Shown: positions 16,178 to 25,407, numbered from the stretch's first letter. The stretch is DNA of 49,015 bases from Saccharibacillus kuerlensis DSM 22868 (GCF_000378145.1 NZ_KB899304.1:1-49015); one strand, 5' to 3'. Notes: generated by a model not told the origin, from the letters alone. Numbers and translations: made by a program.

Positions 16178-16615
16178 TTGACCGCTCCACATACACCGTC
16201 CGGAAAATTATATACGTCAAATCTCCCGGGACTGAAAAAGCTGAAAACGCAGGCCGCCCGGCTGCTGATTACGAGGGCGGGAGCAGAGATCTCGAATGTC
16301 GAGCCTGTCCGAGCGCTATCTCCTTCGCCCGAGCTGTTCTATACGTATCTGGACGAATGGAGGGACCGTCCGGACAAAAGCTGGTGGCCCGAGTACGAGA
16401 GGCGTTTTGGGCGGGAATTAGAAAGTCAGGAGAAGCTGACCGCTTTGCGAGACGTGTATAAAAGGCTTCTGAAAGGACAAGATGTGGTGCTGATCTGCTT
16501 CTGTAAAGATCACCGTTACTGTCATCGCAGACTGGTTGGAGAATTTTTCTCGGAGTATGGCGTACAAGCCGAAGAATTGAACCCGGTTACGGTAGAGCAG
16601 ATCGATTTATTCTAA
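16178..16615 (+). CDS. DUF488 family protein
   Basis: A 145-residue cytoplasmic protein of the DUF488 family. The diagnostic C-terminal segment is VVLICFCKDHRYCHRRLVG with clustered Cys and His, and the N-terminus has LYTSNL. The biochemical function of DUF488 is not established; the Cys/His cluster could bind metal or act in catalysis. The start is TTG 16178 with GAAAGGAAGG upstream. It converges with the lipoprotein gene at 16636, leaving 20 bases between them. Confidence 0.82.
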   Translation: MTAPHTPSGKLYTSNLPGLKKLKTQAARLLITRAGAEISNVEPVRALSPSPELFYTYLDEWRDRPDKSWWPEYERRFGRELESQEKLTALRDVYKRLLKGQDVVLICFCKDHRYCHRRLVGEFFSEYGVQAEELNPVTVEQIDLF

Positions 16616-16635
16616 ATAGAGTGCTTTAACGGCGG

Positions 16636-17271
16636 CTAACTTTTATCAATAGAAGACTCAATAAGCCTTTTAAAATCTTCGACGTTCATATTCTGTATCT
16701 TGTCTTGAAAACTGGCTGTTCCGTTATCCGTATTCGCCTCGTAATATATCTGATTATTTTCATTAATCGCAAATCTTCCTTGATACACGCCTCTTGTAAC
16801 AAAAGCTTCTTCGGAAACGACAGGCCCTTCGTACTTAATCATAAACAAAATAAAGCGGTTGCTGTCCTGGGCAGGCTGCATATGAAAAGAAGCAACATCT
16901 AAAAGATCAATCCTGGTATTTAAATAACTGCGATCTCCGCTGATCACATCTGTCACGGCTGCAGAAGAGAGAATGAATTCAGCTCCTTCGTAGTCGAATT
17001 TCTCGGTTTTTCCATCCAGTACGACTTCTGCGATAAGTTGAGAGGAGTTTGCCAACGATTCCAAAGTAGAGAAGTGTTCGGCCAGCTCCATTGTCGAATC
17101 CCCTGCTGCATCCTGAGACTCATCTTGGGCGGCATAGTCCATGAGCGCTTCGGAAGAAGTATTTTTGGGACCTTGAACTTCAGTTCTGTTGACCGAAGGA
17201 TTCTGATCGGAGCAGCCCAATACGGATAAGCTCAACAACATGACGCTTCCGGCTGCAAGGATTTTTTTCAT
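16636..17271 (-). CDS. Lipoprotein, distant relative of the 4865-5539 lipoprotein
   Basis: A 211-residue protein with a lipoprotein signal (lipobox VLGC, Cys at about 20), an acidic linker to about 60, and a domain that follows the same order of motifs as the lipoprotein in the AT-rich cassette: LANSSQLIAEVVLDG, then VTDVISGD, IDLLDV, RFILFMIKY and GVYQGRFAINENNQIYY. No named family is recognised. Unlike the relative, this gene has ordinary base composition and no protease next to it. Its upstream region (17272-17540) holds no other gene. Confidence 0.75.
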   Translation of the reverse strand: MKKILAAGSVMLLSLSVLGCSDQNPSVNRTEVQGPKNTSSEALMDYAAQDESQDAAGDSTMELAEHFSTLESLANSSQLIAEVVLDGKTEKFDYEGAEFILSSAAVTDVISGDRSYLNTRIDLLDVASFHMQPAQDSNRFILFMIKYEGPVVSEEAFVTRGVYQGRFAINENNQIYYEANTDNGTASFQDKIQNMNVEDFKRLIESSIDKS

Positions 17272-17617
17272 GTGTATGGGTCTCCTTTTCGATAGCTTTA
17301 AGGGTGGTTAGTATTGTTGTGCTGTTGTCTGGATCAGGATAGGTTTAACGCCGACCGAGCTGTCTTTCAGAAGCTGTTAGAGCAAGAGTTATCCTTCTAA
17401 CGATGTAACAACATAAAAAGTTTGCTGTTTAGGCGTATTCAGACGTTAAAGTATAATATGAATAACGATGGAAAGTTCGAGAGTGTTATTTTGCTAGGAA
17501 CAATCCGAGTTAAACTAACCGCCGTCATGCTCCGAACCAAATATGACTGGAAAATCGACGAGGTTCGTTGGACAATGCTGTGAAGAACGCAATACTTTAT
17601 TCAGGGGAGGAAATGCT

Positions 17618-18160
17618 TTGATCTACGTCGCACTGCTGCGGGGAATCAATGTCGGCGGCAATAACAAAGTTGACATGAAGACGCTCAAAACCACATTCGA
17701 ACGTGCAGGCATGAAGAACGTCAAAACGTACATCAACTCCGGCAACATTGTATTCGTGAACGATAGTCTTCCCCAGATCGAATTGTCAGGCGTGCTGGAA
17801 GCTGCGATCGAAGCCGACTTTGGACTGCGTATCCGTGTCCTCGTCCGCAGCTTGGAGGAGATGGAGACAATCGCTGGAATGCTGCCGGACGAATGGAGCA
17901 ACGACGGGCAGATGAAAAGCGATGTTTTCTTTCTGTGGGACGAGGTGGAGGAAGCTGCCGTCCCTTCGGCTCTTCCGCTGACTCCGGGAATCGGAACGCT
18001 GCTGTTCGCACCGCATGCGGTGCTGTTCGCAGTGGATCGCGCCGACGCCGGACGCAGCGGAATGAACAAGCTGATCGGCAGCAAGCTGTATGCGCAGATG
18101 ACCGTCCGTAATGTGAATACGACGCGGAAGATCTTGAAGCTGATGCGAGAGCTGTTGTGA
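17618..18160 (+). CDS. DUF1697 family protein
   Basis: A 180-residue protein of the DUF1697 family, with the characteristic start IYVALLRGINVGGNNKVDMK, the segment VKTYINSGNIVF and the end NVNTTRKILKL. The family is common in bacteria and has no firm biochemical role. TTG 17618 is chosen because GGGGAGG lies at ideal spacing and the ATG in between meets a stop at once. The frame is open further upstream, but that extension has no family resemblance. Confidence 0.88.
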   Translation: MIYVALLRGINVGGNNKVDMKTLKTTFERAGMKNVKTYINSGNIVFVNDSLPQIELSGVLEAAIEADFGLRIRVLVRSLEEMETIAGMLPDEWSNDGQMKSDVFFLWDEVEEAAVPSALPLTPGIGTLLFAPHAVLFAVDRADAGRSGMNKLIGSKLYAQMTVRNVNTTRKILKLMRELL

Positions 18161-18231
18161 ACTCATACCGAAGCTGATACGCCGAAAAACCCAATCTCGG
18201 AAGAAAGGGTTTCTCGATCATAGAAATCTTC

Positions 18232-18262
18232 AGCCTGCCTGGGATACAGCGCAGGCTTTATT
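18232..18262 (+). terminator. Terminator after the DUF1697 gene
   Basis: Seven-bp stem AGCCTGC/GCAGGCT (18232-18238, 18251-18257) followed by TTATTTATTTT. It abuts the stop codon of the convergent permease gene. A second small hairpin (AAACCC/GGGTTT) lies just upstream. Confidence 0.65.
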
Positions 18263-20316
18263 TATTTTGCCGGTCCCCGCCAATTGGAGCGGTACATCAG
18301 ATACAGGAAATAGGGTGTGCCGATCAGGGAAATCAGCAGACCGGAAGGAATCTCAGTTGGTGCCATGACCGTTCGGCCGATCGTGTCAGCCAAAACCAGC
18401 ATGACGGCACCAGCCAGCCCGGAAAGGAAGATGGAGCGGCGCAGATGCGGACCGGTTAGGATGCGGACCATATGCGGTGCAATCAGTCCGATGAAGCCGA
18501 CCGTACCGACACAGGCGACCGCGCCGGCAGCCAGCAGTACGCCGGCTGTCATTGCGAGCAAACGGGTGCGTCGTACCGACAGGCCAAGTCCGGCTGCGCT
18601 CTGGTCGTCAAACACGAGCAGTTCGAAGCGCCGGGCCAGCCGCCACGCCAGCGGCAGCAGCACGACGAGGAATGCGGCGATGATCTTCACATCGTCCCAA
18701 CTGCGAGCGTAGGTGCTGCCCGTCAGCCAGATATACCCGCTGCTGCCGTAGATCGCGCCGCGTACGATTAGCACCTGAATACCCGCGCCCGCAGCAGCGG
18801 ATACGGCGATGCCGAGTAGGATCACGACGGACGGATTCAGTCCTTTGCGCCAAGCCAGAGAGAAGACGATAACAGCGGCCAATCCGGCGCCGACAATCGC
18901 AGCCAGCGGCAGCATATAAATCGGCTGTCCCGGCCAGGCGATAAGTACCAGCATGGCGCCGAATCCCGCGCCCGAAGATACGCCGACAATCGACGCATCG
19001 GCCAGCGGATTGCGTACCGCCATCTGAATCAGCACGCCGCTGATCGCCATCGCCATGCCGGCACCGGCTGCGACAAGCGTGCGCGGAATACGCAGCTCGA
19101 TCATTGCCGAGTAGGCGCCGTCCGGCGTGAACAGGCTGGGCAGCAGGTCGGCCAGCGGAATGCGCATGCCGCCGAACATCGTGCTCAGGAGCACGAGCAG
19201 AACGGCCAGCACGCTGAACAGAATCGCCAGACGGCGATAAGACCAACGCTGTGTCCGCACCCCCGTGCTCATCGAGGAAGAAGCTCCCGTGCCGCTCATT
19301 TTCATTCGGGTCAGCACAAGCCAGATCAGCCATGGAGCGCCGATAATCGCCATAACAGCACCGGTGGGCAGCTGCATACTGGAATTGTGAACCATCTTGG
19401 CCAGTACGTCCGCGCCGATCAGCAGCGCCGCGCCCCAGATGAAGGCAGCCGGAAGCAGCCAGCCGTTCTTGCGCAGTCCGCTGAGTCGAACAAGATGGGG
19501 AGCGACTAGACCGACAAAGCCGATCGGACCGACTACGCTGACGATAATGGCAGCCAGCAGCACCGATATTAGCAGGCCGGCCGCCCGGGCGCCGCCTACA
19601 CGCTGACCGAGCGAAGAAGCGGTGGATTCATCAAGTTCCAGCATGTCCCACTGCCGGGACAGCAGCAGCGCACCCAGCATCAATCCGGCAACCCAGGGCC
19701 AGGCGTACTGAACGCCGCTCCAGTCGTTCTGCACCAGCGAACCGGCGCCCCACAGAAATAGCGTCTGGGTCTTCATGGAGAAGAAAATATGCAGAGCGCT
19801 CGTGAACGAACCGAGCACCATGGAGATAATCAGGCCGGACAGCGCGAGGCGAACCGGATTGGAGCGGCGTCCGCCGCCCATGAAATAAGCGGCCGCTGCC
19901 GCGAACATTCCACCCATCGCCGCGAAGAGGAACGGCGACTTGGCGAGTACGCCGGGGAACAGTACCGAGCCCAGCACAACGACAAAATAAGCGCCGGCAT
20001 TGACGCCAAGCGTATCCGAAGCGGCCAGCGGATTGCGGGTAATCGTCTGCAGCAGTGCGCCGGCCACAGCCAGTGCGCCTCCAGCGCACAAACCGATCAT
20101 CGTACGCGGCATGCGGAGGTCCCAGATCATATTATGTTCAAGCGTATCTTGTCTGGCCGTCAGAGCTTCGATCACCGTATGCAGCGGAATATCGGCTTCG
20201 CCGTAGCACAAACTTATAAAAAAAAGCACGATGAGAGCAGCAAGGCCGCCCCCATAGATGCTTAATGTACGCCAGTTATAAACCGAACGGGCAGCCCGGA
20301 GCCGGATCGTACTCAT
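18262..20316 (-). CDS. Ferric-siderophore ABC permease, fused FhuB type
   Basis: A 684-residue protein made of two consecutive FecCD permease domains (about 15-340 and 360-680), each with roughly ten hydrophobic segments. Both halves contain the family patterns: LRMPRTMIGLCAGGALAVAG and RNPLAASDTLGVNAGA in the first, LRIPRTLVAAGAGMAMAISG and RNPLADASIVGVSSGAG in the second, and VGFIGLVAPH / VGFIGLIAPH near each end. Such a fusion replaces the usual pair of half-permeases. It overlaps the upstream binding-protein gene by four bases. No ATPase gene is adjacent, so an ATPase encoded elsewhere is presumably shared. Confidence 0.92.
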   Translation of the reverse strand: MSTIRLRAARSVYNWRTLSIYGGGLAALIVLFFISLCYGEADIPLHTVIEALTARQDTLEHNMIWDLRMPRTMIGLCAGGALAVAGALLQTITRNPLAASDTLGVNAGAYFVVVLGSVLFPGVLAKSPFLFAAMGGMFAAAAAYFMGGGRRSNPVRLALSGLIISMVLGSFTSALHIFFSMKTQTLFLWGAGSLVQNDWSGVQYAWPWVAGLMLGALLLSRQWDMLELDESTASSLGQRVGGARAAGLLISVLLAAIIVSVVGPIGFVGLVAPHLVRLSGLRKNGWLLPAAFIWGAALLIGADVLAKMVHNSSMQLPTGAVMAIIGAPWLIWLVLTRMKMSGTGASSSMSTGVRTQRWSYRRLAILFSVLAVLLVLLSTMFGGMRIPLADLLPSLFTPDGAYSAMIELRIPRTLVAAGAGMAMAISGVLIQMAVRNPLADASIVGVSSGAGFGAMLVLIAWPGQPIYMLPLAAIVGAGLAAVIVFSLAWRKGLNPSVVILLGIAVSAAAGAGIQVLIVRGAIYGSSGYIWLTGSTYARSWDDVKIIAAFLVVLLPLAWRLARRFELLVFDDQSAAGLGLSVRRTRLLAMTAGVLLAAGAVACVGTVGFIGLIAPHMVRILTGPHLRRSIFLSGLAGAVMLVLADTIGRTVMAPTEIPSGLLISLIGTPYFLYLMYRSNWRGPAK

Positions 20317-21323
20317 TTCACGATAGCTCCGACAACGCCGTCAACGAGCACTTTCGACGATACCGGACCGCCGAATGTCCAGAGCGTGCTGTCGAGCGGA
20401 TAAACCCGTTTTTCTTTGACAAAGTTCAGGCCGTTCCATACCGTATTGTCCGCCATGGCCGTTCCGAAGATTTCATCGTCCGGCTGCGTAATATAGAGGA
20501 AGTTGGTGTCCTGAACTTCTTTCAGAGCTTCAATGCCTACCGTCGAAAATCCGTAAGATTCCATCTTCTCCGGCTGCCAGTCGTTGATCAATCCGACTTT
20601 GGCGAGCGTACCTGCAACGACGGAATTATCCGAGAACATCCGCAGGGTAGCTGCATTCTGCGAGGTAAAGGCTTGAGTCAGCGCATAGTGGAAATCAGAT
20701 TTGCCTGCAGCTTCGAGTTTCTGCTTGGCGTCGGCGTAATGCTGGTCCAGATCGGACAGCACTTTCTTCGCCTGATCTTCCCTGCCTACGGCACCTGCAA
20801 TTCGATTGAATGTTTCTTCCATCCGTTCATAGCTGTAGCCGTCGCCGCTGTAGAGATCGAACTGGATCGTCGGTGCAATATTTTGAAGCTGCTTGTAGAG
20901 CTTGTTATCTTCGGTTGCGTTGGCAATGATCAGATCGGGCTTCAAGGAAGCGATCGTCTCGAGGTTCGGTTCGCCGCGCATTCCTACATCGGTCACGCCG
21001 TCGTCCAGCGCGGCTTCGGAAGTGATGTACTGCTTATACTGGACATTATCGGCATTGCCGACCGGCTGCACTCCGAGCGCGATCAAGTTTTCCGTATACG
21101 TCCATTCCAACGATACGACGCGTTCGGCCGGCTTATCGAGCGTCACATCTTCGCCGTCGTGTTTGATCGTAATCGGACCGGCTGCCTGGGCTTCGCTACC
21201 CGTATTTGCTTGAGTTGAAGGTACAGTTGCAGCGGTGGATGATCCTGCGGAAGAACCGCACCCCGCGAGCGTCATCGTAAAAGCGGACAAGAGCAGCATG
21301 TGTTTCCAACCTTTTTTGATCAA
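20313..21323 (-). CDS. Ferric-siderophore-binding lipoprotein
   Basis: A 336-residue substrate-binding protein with lipobox LAGC (Cys at about 22), a Ser/Thr/Ala-rich linker, and a Peripla_BP_2-type domain: ERVVSLEWTYTENLIALGV, GEPNLETIASLKPDLIIAN and a C-terminal LDSTLWTFGGP. It delivers iron-loaded siderophore to the fused permease. The start is TTG 21323, preceded by AGGGGAGAA; an ATG eight codons later is the alternative. A Fur box and SigA promoter lie directly upstream, so expression should rise under iron limitation. Confidence 0.92.
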   Translation of the reverse strand: MIKKGWKHMLLLSAFTMTLAGCGSSAGSSTAATVPSTQANTGSEAQAAGPITIKHDGEDVTLDKPAERVVSLEWTYTENLIALGVQPVGNADNVQYKQYITSEAALDDGVTDVGMRGEPNLETIASLKPDLIIANATEDNKLYKQLQNIAPTIQFDLYSGDGYSYERMEETFNRIAGAVGREDQAKKVLSDLDQHYADAKQKLEAAGKSDFHYALTQAFTSQNAATLRMFSDNSVVAGTLAKVGLINDWQPEKMESYGFSTVGIEALKEVQDTNFLYITQPDDEIFGTAMADNTVWNGLNFVKEKRVYPLDSTLWTFGGPVSSKVLVDGVVGAIVK

Positions 21324-21361
21324 TGAAGTTCTCCCCTTATTATGTATGATGAAAACAATAT

Positions 21362-21417
21362 GATAATGATAATCGTTATCATTTAATGATTATGCGTCAG
21401 ATTTTTATTTTTGTCAA
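21362..21417 (-). promoter_or_regulatory. Fur-controlled promoter of the siderophore importer
   Basis: Minus-strand -35 TTGACA (21417-21412), 17-base spacer, -10 CATAAT (21394-21389). A Fur box lies immediately downstream at 21362-21380: GATAATGATAATCGTTATC, matching the 19-bp consensus at 18 positions. Binding there would block transcription when iron is plentiful. Confidence 0.88.
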
Positions 21418-21619
21418 CGGAAGTTGTGAGGGCGAATTTTGATTTATAGCGAATCCTTCAAGGAATAGGTTTCCTGCTCCATATTACACAAGCAGACGCT
21501 GGCACCCAAAATATATTTAAAAATATGATAAAAGGTGAGGGGAATGGAGTAACGACTGCGTCTAATCCCTAGACTGCAGCAGCGGTACACCATTATAAAT
21601 GATAAAGGGGATTCCAGTT

Positions 21620-22354
21620 ATGAAAAAACGTTCTGTTCTTCTGTTGGCATTGGCAATCGGACTTCCGTTCGGCGGAGTCGCAAGCTATACCGATTCTCCT
21701 GTTCATGCGGCGGAGAGCAAGCAGGCTCTGTCACTTGCAGGAGGAGCGACTTATTACGGACAGGTCAAGAACGGTCTGCCTGATGGAAGAGGCACAATCA
21801 AATGGCCGGGTGGCAAGACTTACTCGGGAAGTTTTGTGAACGGCAAACGATCGGGAACAGGAAAGTACATCAACGATTACTTGGATAACCGTTCAAAATA
21901 TCGGATCAAACAGGTGTACACCGGTTCTTGGAGCAACGATCGGATGAATGGAGCAGGAACCTGGACGGAGAAGCGTTCCCAGAGCAATGGACATGTCGTC
22001 TCAAATGAAATCCAGACCGGTACATTTAAAAATAATACGCTGGCGAGCGGTTACGATGTTCTTCATGCCGAAGCGGATCCGGAATACAGCTTCACTTATC
22101 GGACGGACGGTATGAACTTCAATATTCTTGGACATAATAAAAATTTGGTTTCGTTATGGAAACAAGGGAGTCTTTTCAATGTGACTTACCAGAAGGGAGC
22201 CGTATCGCGCAATTATTCGATCTTCCCAGAAGATTCCGCCAAGTTGGAGCGTGAACGTCAATCATCGCTTAAGTACCTGCAGAGCATTACGGGACAAGTG
22301 ACGCCGCATTTGAAAAAGTTCGAACAGCTCTCCAAACAGGTGCCTCTCAAATAG
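21620..22354 (+). CDS. Secreted MORN-repeat protein, paralogue 1
   Basis: A 244-residue protein with a signal peptide (about 1-32, ending VHAA). The mature N-terminus has MORN repeats: YYGQVKNGLPDGRGTIKW, then YSGSFVNGKRSGTGKY and YTGSWSNDRMNGAGTW. The C-terminal half (about 140-244) has no recognised domain. It parallels the protein at 32302-33042 along its whole length, including QTGTFK, the YDV-HAxADP segment and NYSIF. ATG 21620 is chosen because AAGGGG lies upstream at workable spacing, whereas the ATG at 21599 has none. Function unknown; in other proteins MORN repeats bind lipids or membranes or act as scaffolds. Confidence 0.8.
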   Translation: MKKRSVLLLALAIGLPFGGVASYTDSPVHAAESKQALSLAGGATYYGQVKNGLPDGRGTIKWPGGKTYSGSFVNGKRSGTGKYINDYLDNRSKYRIKQVYTGSWSNDRMNGAGTWTEKRSQSNGHVVSNEIQTGTFKNNTLASGYDVLHAEADPEYSFTYRTDGMNFNILGHNKNLVSLWKQGSLFNVTYQKGAVSRNYSIFPEDSAKLERERQSSLKYLQSITGQVTPHLKKFEQLSKQVPLK

Positions 22355-22385
22355 AGAAATAGAAAGAGAGTATAGAAAGAAATAT

Positions 22386-22429
22386 AAAAGACGGCCGAAT
22401 TGGGAATTTTCCCGTTCGGCCGTCTTTTT
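22386..22429. terminator. Terminator after MORN paralogue 1
   Basis: Fourteen-bp perfect stem (22386-22399 with 22415-22428) with an inner GGGA/TCCC hairpin and T run; A/T-flanked on both sides, so it may also serve the convergent carbonic anhydrase gene. Confidence 0.88.
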
Positions 22430-22464
22430 GTTTATACGCACCAGGACGATGGCTGATTAAAAAC

Positions 22465-22494
22465 AGAGGACCTTTTTCAAGAGGACCTTTTTCA
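22465..22494. repeat. Tandem duplication of a 15-bp unit
   Basis: AGAGGACCTTTTTCA occurs twice in direct succession, just downstream of the carbonic anhydrase stop codon. Probably a slippage product. Confidence 0.9.
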
Positions 22495-22505
22495 AAAGAA
22501 ATGAA

Positions 22506-23375
22506 TCAGTTGTCTCCGCTCAATTCCCGGTCTCCAAGTTCTTGAATAGGTCGATGATTGTCAGGGAAAAGTTTGGCGAAGAGGTCGATCTGGGCTTGCG
22601 ACAGTTCGATTGGCTCTTCAAGTACACTCCAGTTCACATGCTCCGTGCAGGGAGGCGTAGTGAGGGAGCCGTCGTAATGCACGGAATGCAGATCCTGCGG
22701 CAGGAGAGCATTTAGGTCGATCGGCGAATCCAACGGAACCGCTTCTTCGCTCTCCTCTTCAGGGAGGTGAGACCACAGATACTTGTAGGCGGAATTCTCT
22801 TCACCCGGATTGATCAACACGCCGACAACGGCTTTTTCGCCTTTTTCATTCTCATGTACGAAATGGAGCTCCATTTCCGCATTCTTACCGTCAACCTGAT
22901 GCTCGCTCGGATGGTGGAAATGGAACTGCAGCAGCTTATACTTTTCGCCGTCCAACGTCATATAGTGATCGCCGCCGGTTACGTTGACCTGGATCGTGTG
23001 ACCATTGTTAATAACGGAAGCATCGGACAGTTTGCCGTAATGCGGTTCGATGGGCTTGCTTTCACCCGAGCGTACGATTTGGGTGTGGTCGATGTTGACC
23101 GGCGATTGGGAAGCTCCGGTTGCACATACGCCAAATTCGTCCTCCAGCTCTGCCCAGTGATCGGGACCCGTCTCCTCATCGTAAGACCAGTGAGGGGCTG
23201 CGGCATGGGAAGCTTCTGCTTTGCCCGATGAAGTTGAACCTGAAGCAGCAGGAGCTGCAGCAGAATCTGCGGAGTTTTCGGAAACGTCGGCAGGTGCGGC
23301 TGTATTTTGTCCGCAGGCCGATAGGACGAGCATAGCGGCAAGCGCCGCAGTAAAGCCTATAGTTTTGCGTGTCAT
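22506..23375 (-). CDS. Alpha-class carbonic anhydrase lipoprotein
   Basis: A 289-residue extracytoplasmic enzyme that interconverts CO2 and bicarbonate. It has a lipobox LSAC (Cys at about 21), a linker rich in Ala/Ser (about 25-60), and a full alpha-CA domain: ASQSPVNID, the zinc ligands in LLQFHFHHPSEH and MELHFVHEN, and the substrate-pocket motif SLTTPPCTEHVNW. All three His ligands appear present, so it should be active. Two adjacent ATG codons (23378 and 23375) are possible; the second has better spacing from AGAAGG. The frame is open upstream, but that extension is not signal-like. Confidence 0.92.
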   Translation of the reverse strand: MTRKTIGFTAALAAMLVLSACGQNTAAPADVSENSADSAAAPAASGSTSSGKAEASHAAAPHWSYDEETGPDHWAELEDEFGVCATGASQSPVNIDHTQIVRSGESKPIEPHYGKLSDASVINNGHTIQVNVTGGDHYMTLDGEKYKLLQFHFHHPSEHQVDGKNAEMELHFVHENEKGEKAVVGVLINPGEENSAYKYLWSHLPEEESEEAVPLDSPIDLNALLPQDLHSVHYDGSLTTPPCTEHVNWSVLEEPIELSQAQIDLFAKLFPDNHRPIQELGDRELSGDN

Positions 23376-23630
23376 CATTAACCTTCTTTCTCTGAAATAA
23401 TAAGCAGCAAAACCTATTTTAACACTAGGGAATGATAAAAAACCATGTTTTATTATATAAAAATAAACACAGTACATTTTTATATATGAATAGTATCATA
23501 AAAAGATGTTCACTCTTCAAGCGTCCAATGATGAATATCTCTTTAAGCGCAGTTGTAAAAGGGTCGGATTAGTTATAGAGCAAGTGAATTTACAGGATCA
23601 GTTAGCAAAAAGGAGCATAGGGCCGGACTT

Positions 23631-23813
23631 TTACGCCTCGGTCCGCTGAGTTACTCTGGGCTTTGCTAGGGCATATATGACCTGCGAGAGGCCTACTGAG
23701 CCATGTTGGGCATAGGCCTGCTTTCCCGTATAATGATAAACATTACGTCGGATGTTACGTTGCTCTTGCAGCTGTTGCTCATACAGATCGTACACATTTC
23801 TGACGTTGGACAT
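23631..23813 (-). CDS. Possible 60-residue hypothetical protein
   Basis: A short frame with protein-like sequence (NVRNVYDLYEQQLQEQRNI, then KQAYAQHGSVGLSQVIYALA), divergent from the small gene at 23839. No convincing ribosome binding site precedes the ATG and no family is recognised. It may be a spurious frame. Confidence 0.3.
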   Translation of the reverse strand: MSNVRNVYDLYEQQLQEQRNIRRNVYHYTGKQAYAQHGSVGLSQVIYALAKPRVTQRTEA

Positions 23814-23838
23814 CAAATTACGGAGAGGATGAAGACAA

Positions 23839-24090
23839 TTGAGTTATACGGAAGTACTGGAACGTAAAAGCGAACTTTTGAAGAAGACGGTCGAGAACTG
23901 GATTTTGAAAGAGAATCGCGACGGACTGAACCGTCAGGAAGCCCATATTTACCGGAATATGCTCAAAGAACTTCATCAGAACGAACAGGAATTGAACACG
24001 GTGCGCGGAGAAGATATTGAGAAGCAGTCTGATTCTGATGAAGCAGAAGAGCGCGTGTCCGTCAGTCAGACATCGGCGCAGAGCGTATAA
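23839..24090 (+). CDS. Small acidic hypothetical protein
   Basis: An 83-residue hydrophilic protein, mostly helical and charged (SYTEVLERKSELLKKTVENW, later EAHIYRNMLKELHQNEQEL), with a disordered acidic tail. No signal peptide and no named domain. The start is TTG 23839 with GGAGAGGA upstream. It ends in a long, nearly perfect hairpin terminator, which supports it being a real transcription unit. Function unknown. Confidence 0.65.
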   Translation: MSYTEVLERKSELLKKTVENWILKENRDGLNRQEAHIYRNMLKELHQNEQELNTVRGEDIEKQSDSDEAEERVSVSQTSAQSV

Positions 24091-24132
24091 TTTAAGAACA
24101 TGGATTGAAGGATAAACAGCAGCTGGAAAGAA

Positions 24133-24187
24133 CGCAGAAAAAGCCGCTTGTCTTCGCATCATGCGAAGGCAAGCGGCTTTTTCTGCG
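24133..24187. terminator. Long bidirectional terminator hairpin
   Basis: A nearly perfect 55-base palindrome: CGCAGAAAAAGCCGCTTG pairs with its complement, with CTTCGCAT/ATGCGAAG inside. A and T tracts flank the GC-rich core, so it could end transcription from the small gene on the plus strand and from the GGDEF operon on the minus strand. Confidence 0.88.
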
Positions 24188-24358
24188 CGGATTCAATCCG
24201 AAATGATCCAAAATGATCCAAAATACAAAGAAGAGATACCCACTGGATGTCTCTTCAAAATTCGTTATTACAGTTCTTGTCCAGTTTCATATGAAGAATC
24301 AGAAACAGGTTTCCCTGATTGTCCGCCGCTGCAATACGCAGACTGCGGTTCATTAGTT

Positions 24359-25381
24359 TCAAGCCTCCTGATCAAAATTTTGATCTTCGATTCCTCCGCT
24401 TTCGGTAAGCTCTTCCGCATGCGAGACTCGGTTCCGGCCCTCGTGTTTGGAACGGTACAGGGCAAGGTCGGCTCGCTCCAGAAGAGACTCTTCTGTGGAA
24501 TCCGGCAGGGAGGTAGCAATGCCAATGCTGACGGTTATCCGGTGCGGTCCCAGAGGTGTGTTTTCGATTGTCACGCGAATACGTTCTGCCGCTTCACTGG
24601 CTTCGGTGCGTCCGAAAGCGGGGAGCAGCACAACGAATTCTTCGCCGCCAAAACGGGCACAAATACTGTGCGGGCCTGCTGTTTGACGAAGCAATCGTGC
24701 CAGTTCGATCAGTACGAAATCACCGACGGGATGACCGTATGTGTCGTTGATGTTCTTGAAAAAGTCGATATCGACAATCAGCAAGGACAGATGTTCGCCG
24801 CTGCTTCGGCAGGCAAGCAGTTCGCCGCGCAGACAATCCTGGAAAAAGCGGCGATTGTGCAGTCCGGTCAGTGGGTCTGTCGAAGCCAACGTTTCCAGAG
24901 TGCGATTCATCTCCAACAGAGCTTTCTGTTTAAGCTCGTATTCCGCATGCAGTTTTTCCAACTGTTTGTTCATTTCATTTGTGGCTTCGTACAATTTCTC
25001 AATCTCATTCTTGCTGCGCAGCGCATCTTTCTCGTATTCCAGCCGCTTGCGCATAACAAGCGCCATACAGTCGATTACTACTTCCCCTTCCAGCTCCCGG
25101 CGAACGCCGTTCAGCAGGACGGGAACACTTTGGTTATCCGCTGTGCGAAAAGCAAAGTACATTTCGTCTACACGTTTATGCATGTGGATGTGCGGATAGA
25201 AATACGTATGAAAAAACATTTTGTTGATTGAGGACATAACAGATTCGATATGTTTTCCAACCAGCTGTTCAGTCTCTTCGAGACCGAGCATATCCAAAAA
25301 GGTACGATTGACCGACTGGACAAATCCTGCTTCCGAGATCGAGAAATATCCGCCGGGCACACGGTCCAGTTGAGTATTCAT
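24359..25381 (-). CDS. PAS-GGDEF diguanylate cyclase
   Basis: A 340-residue protein with an N-terminal PAS domain (about 8-110, GGYFSISEAGFVQSVNRTFL), a coiled coil (about 115-170) and a C-terminal GGDEF domain (about 172-325): STDPLTGLHNRRFF, DIDFFKNINDTYGHPVGD and the active-site RFGGEEF. The intact GGEEF predicts synthesis of c-di-GMP from GTP. The product-inhibition RxxD motif expected just before GGEEF is absent (GPHS at that place). There is no membrane segment. It lies 26 bases downstream of an RsbQ-like hydrolase. In Bacillus subtilis, RsbQ works with the PAS domain of the phosphatase RsbP, so this protein may replace RsbP as the output. Confidence 0.9.
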   Translation of the reverse strand: MNTQLDRVPGGYFSISEAGFVQSVNRTFLDMLGLEETEQLVGKHIESVMSSINKMFFHTYFYPHIHMHKRVDEMYFAFRTADNQSVPVLLNGVRRELEGEVVIDCMALVMRKRLEYEKDALRSKNEIEKLYEATNEMNKQLEKLHAEYELKQKALLEMNRTLETLASTDPLTGLHNRRFFQDCLRGELLACRSSGEHLSLLIVDIDFFKNINDTYGHPVGDFVLIELARLLRQTAGPHSICARFGGEEFVVLLPAFGRTEASEAAERIRVTIENTPLGPHRITVSIGIATSLPDSTEESLLERADLALYRSKHEGRNRVSHAEELTESGGIEDQNFDQEA

Positions 25382-25407
25382 GAGGTAACTGCCTTTCTTC
25401 CGGGCTT

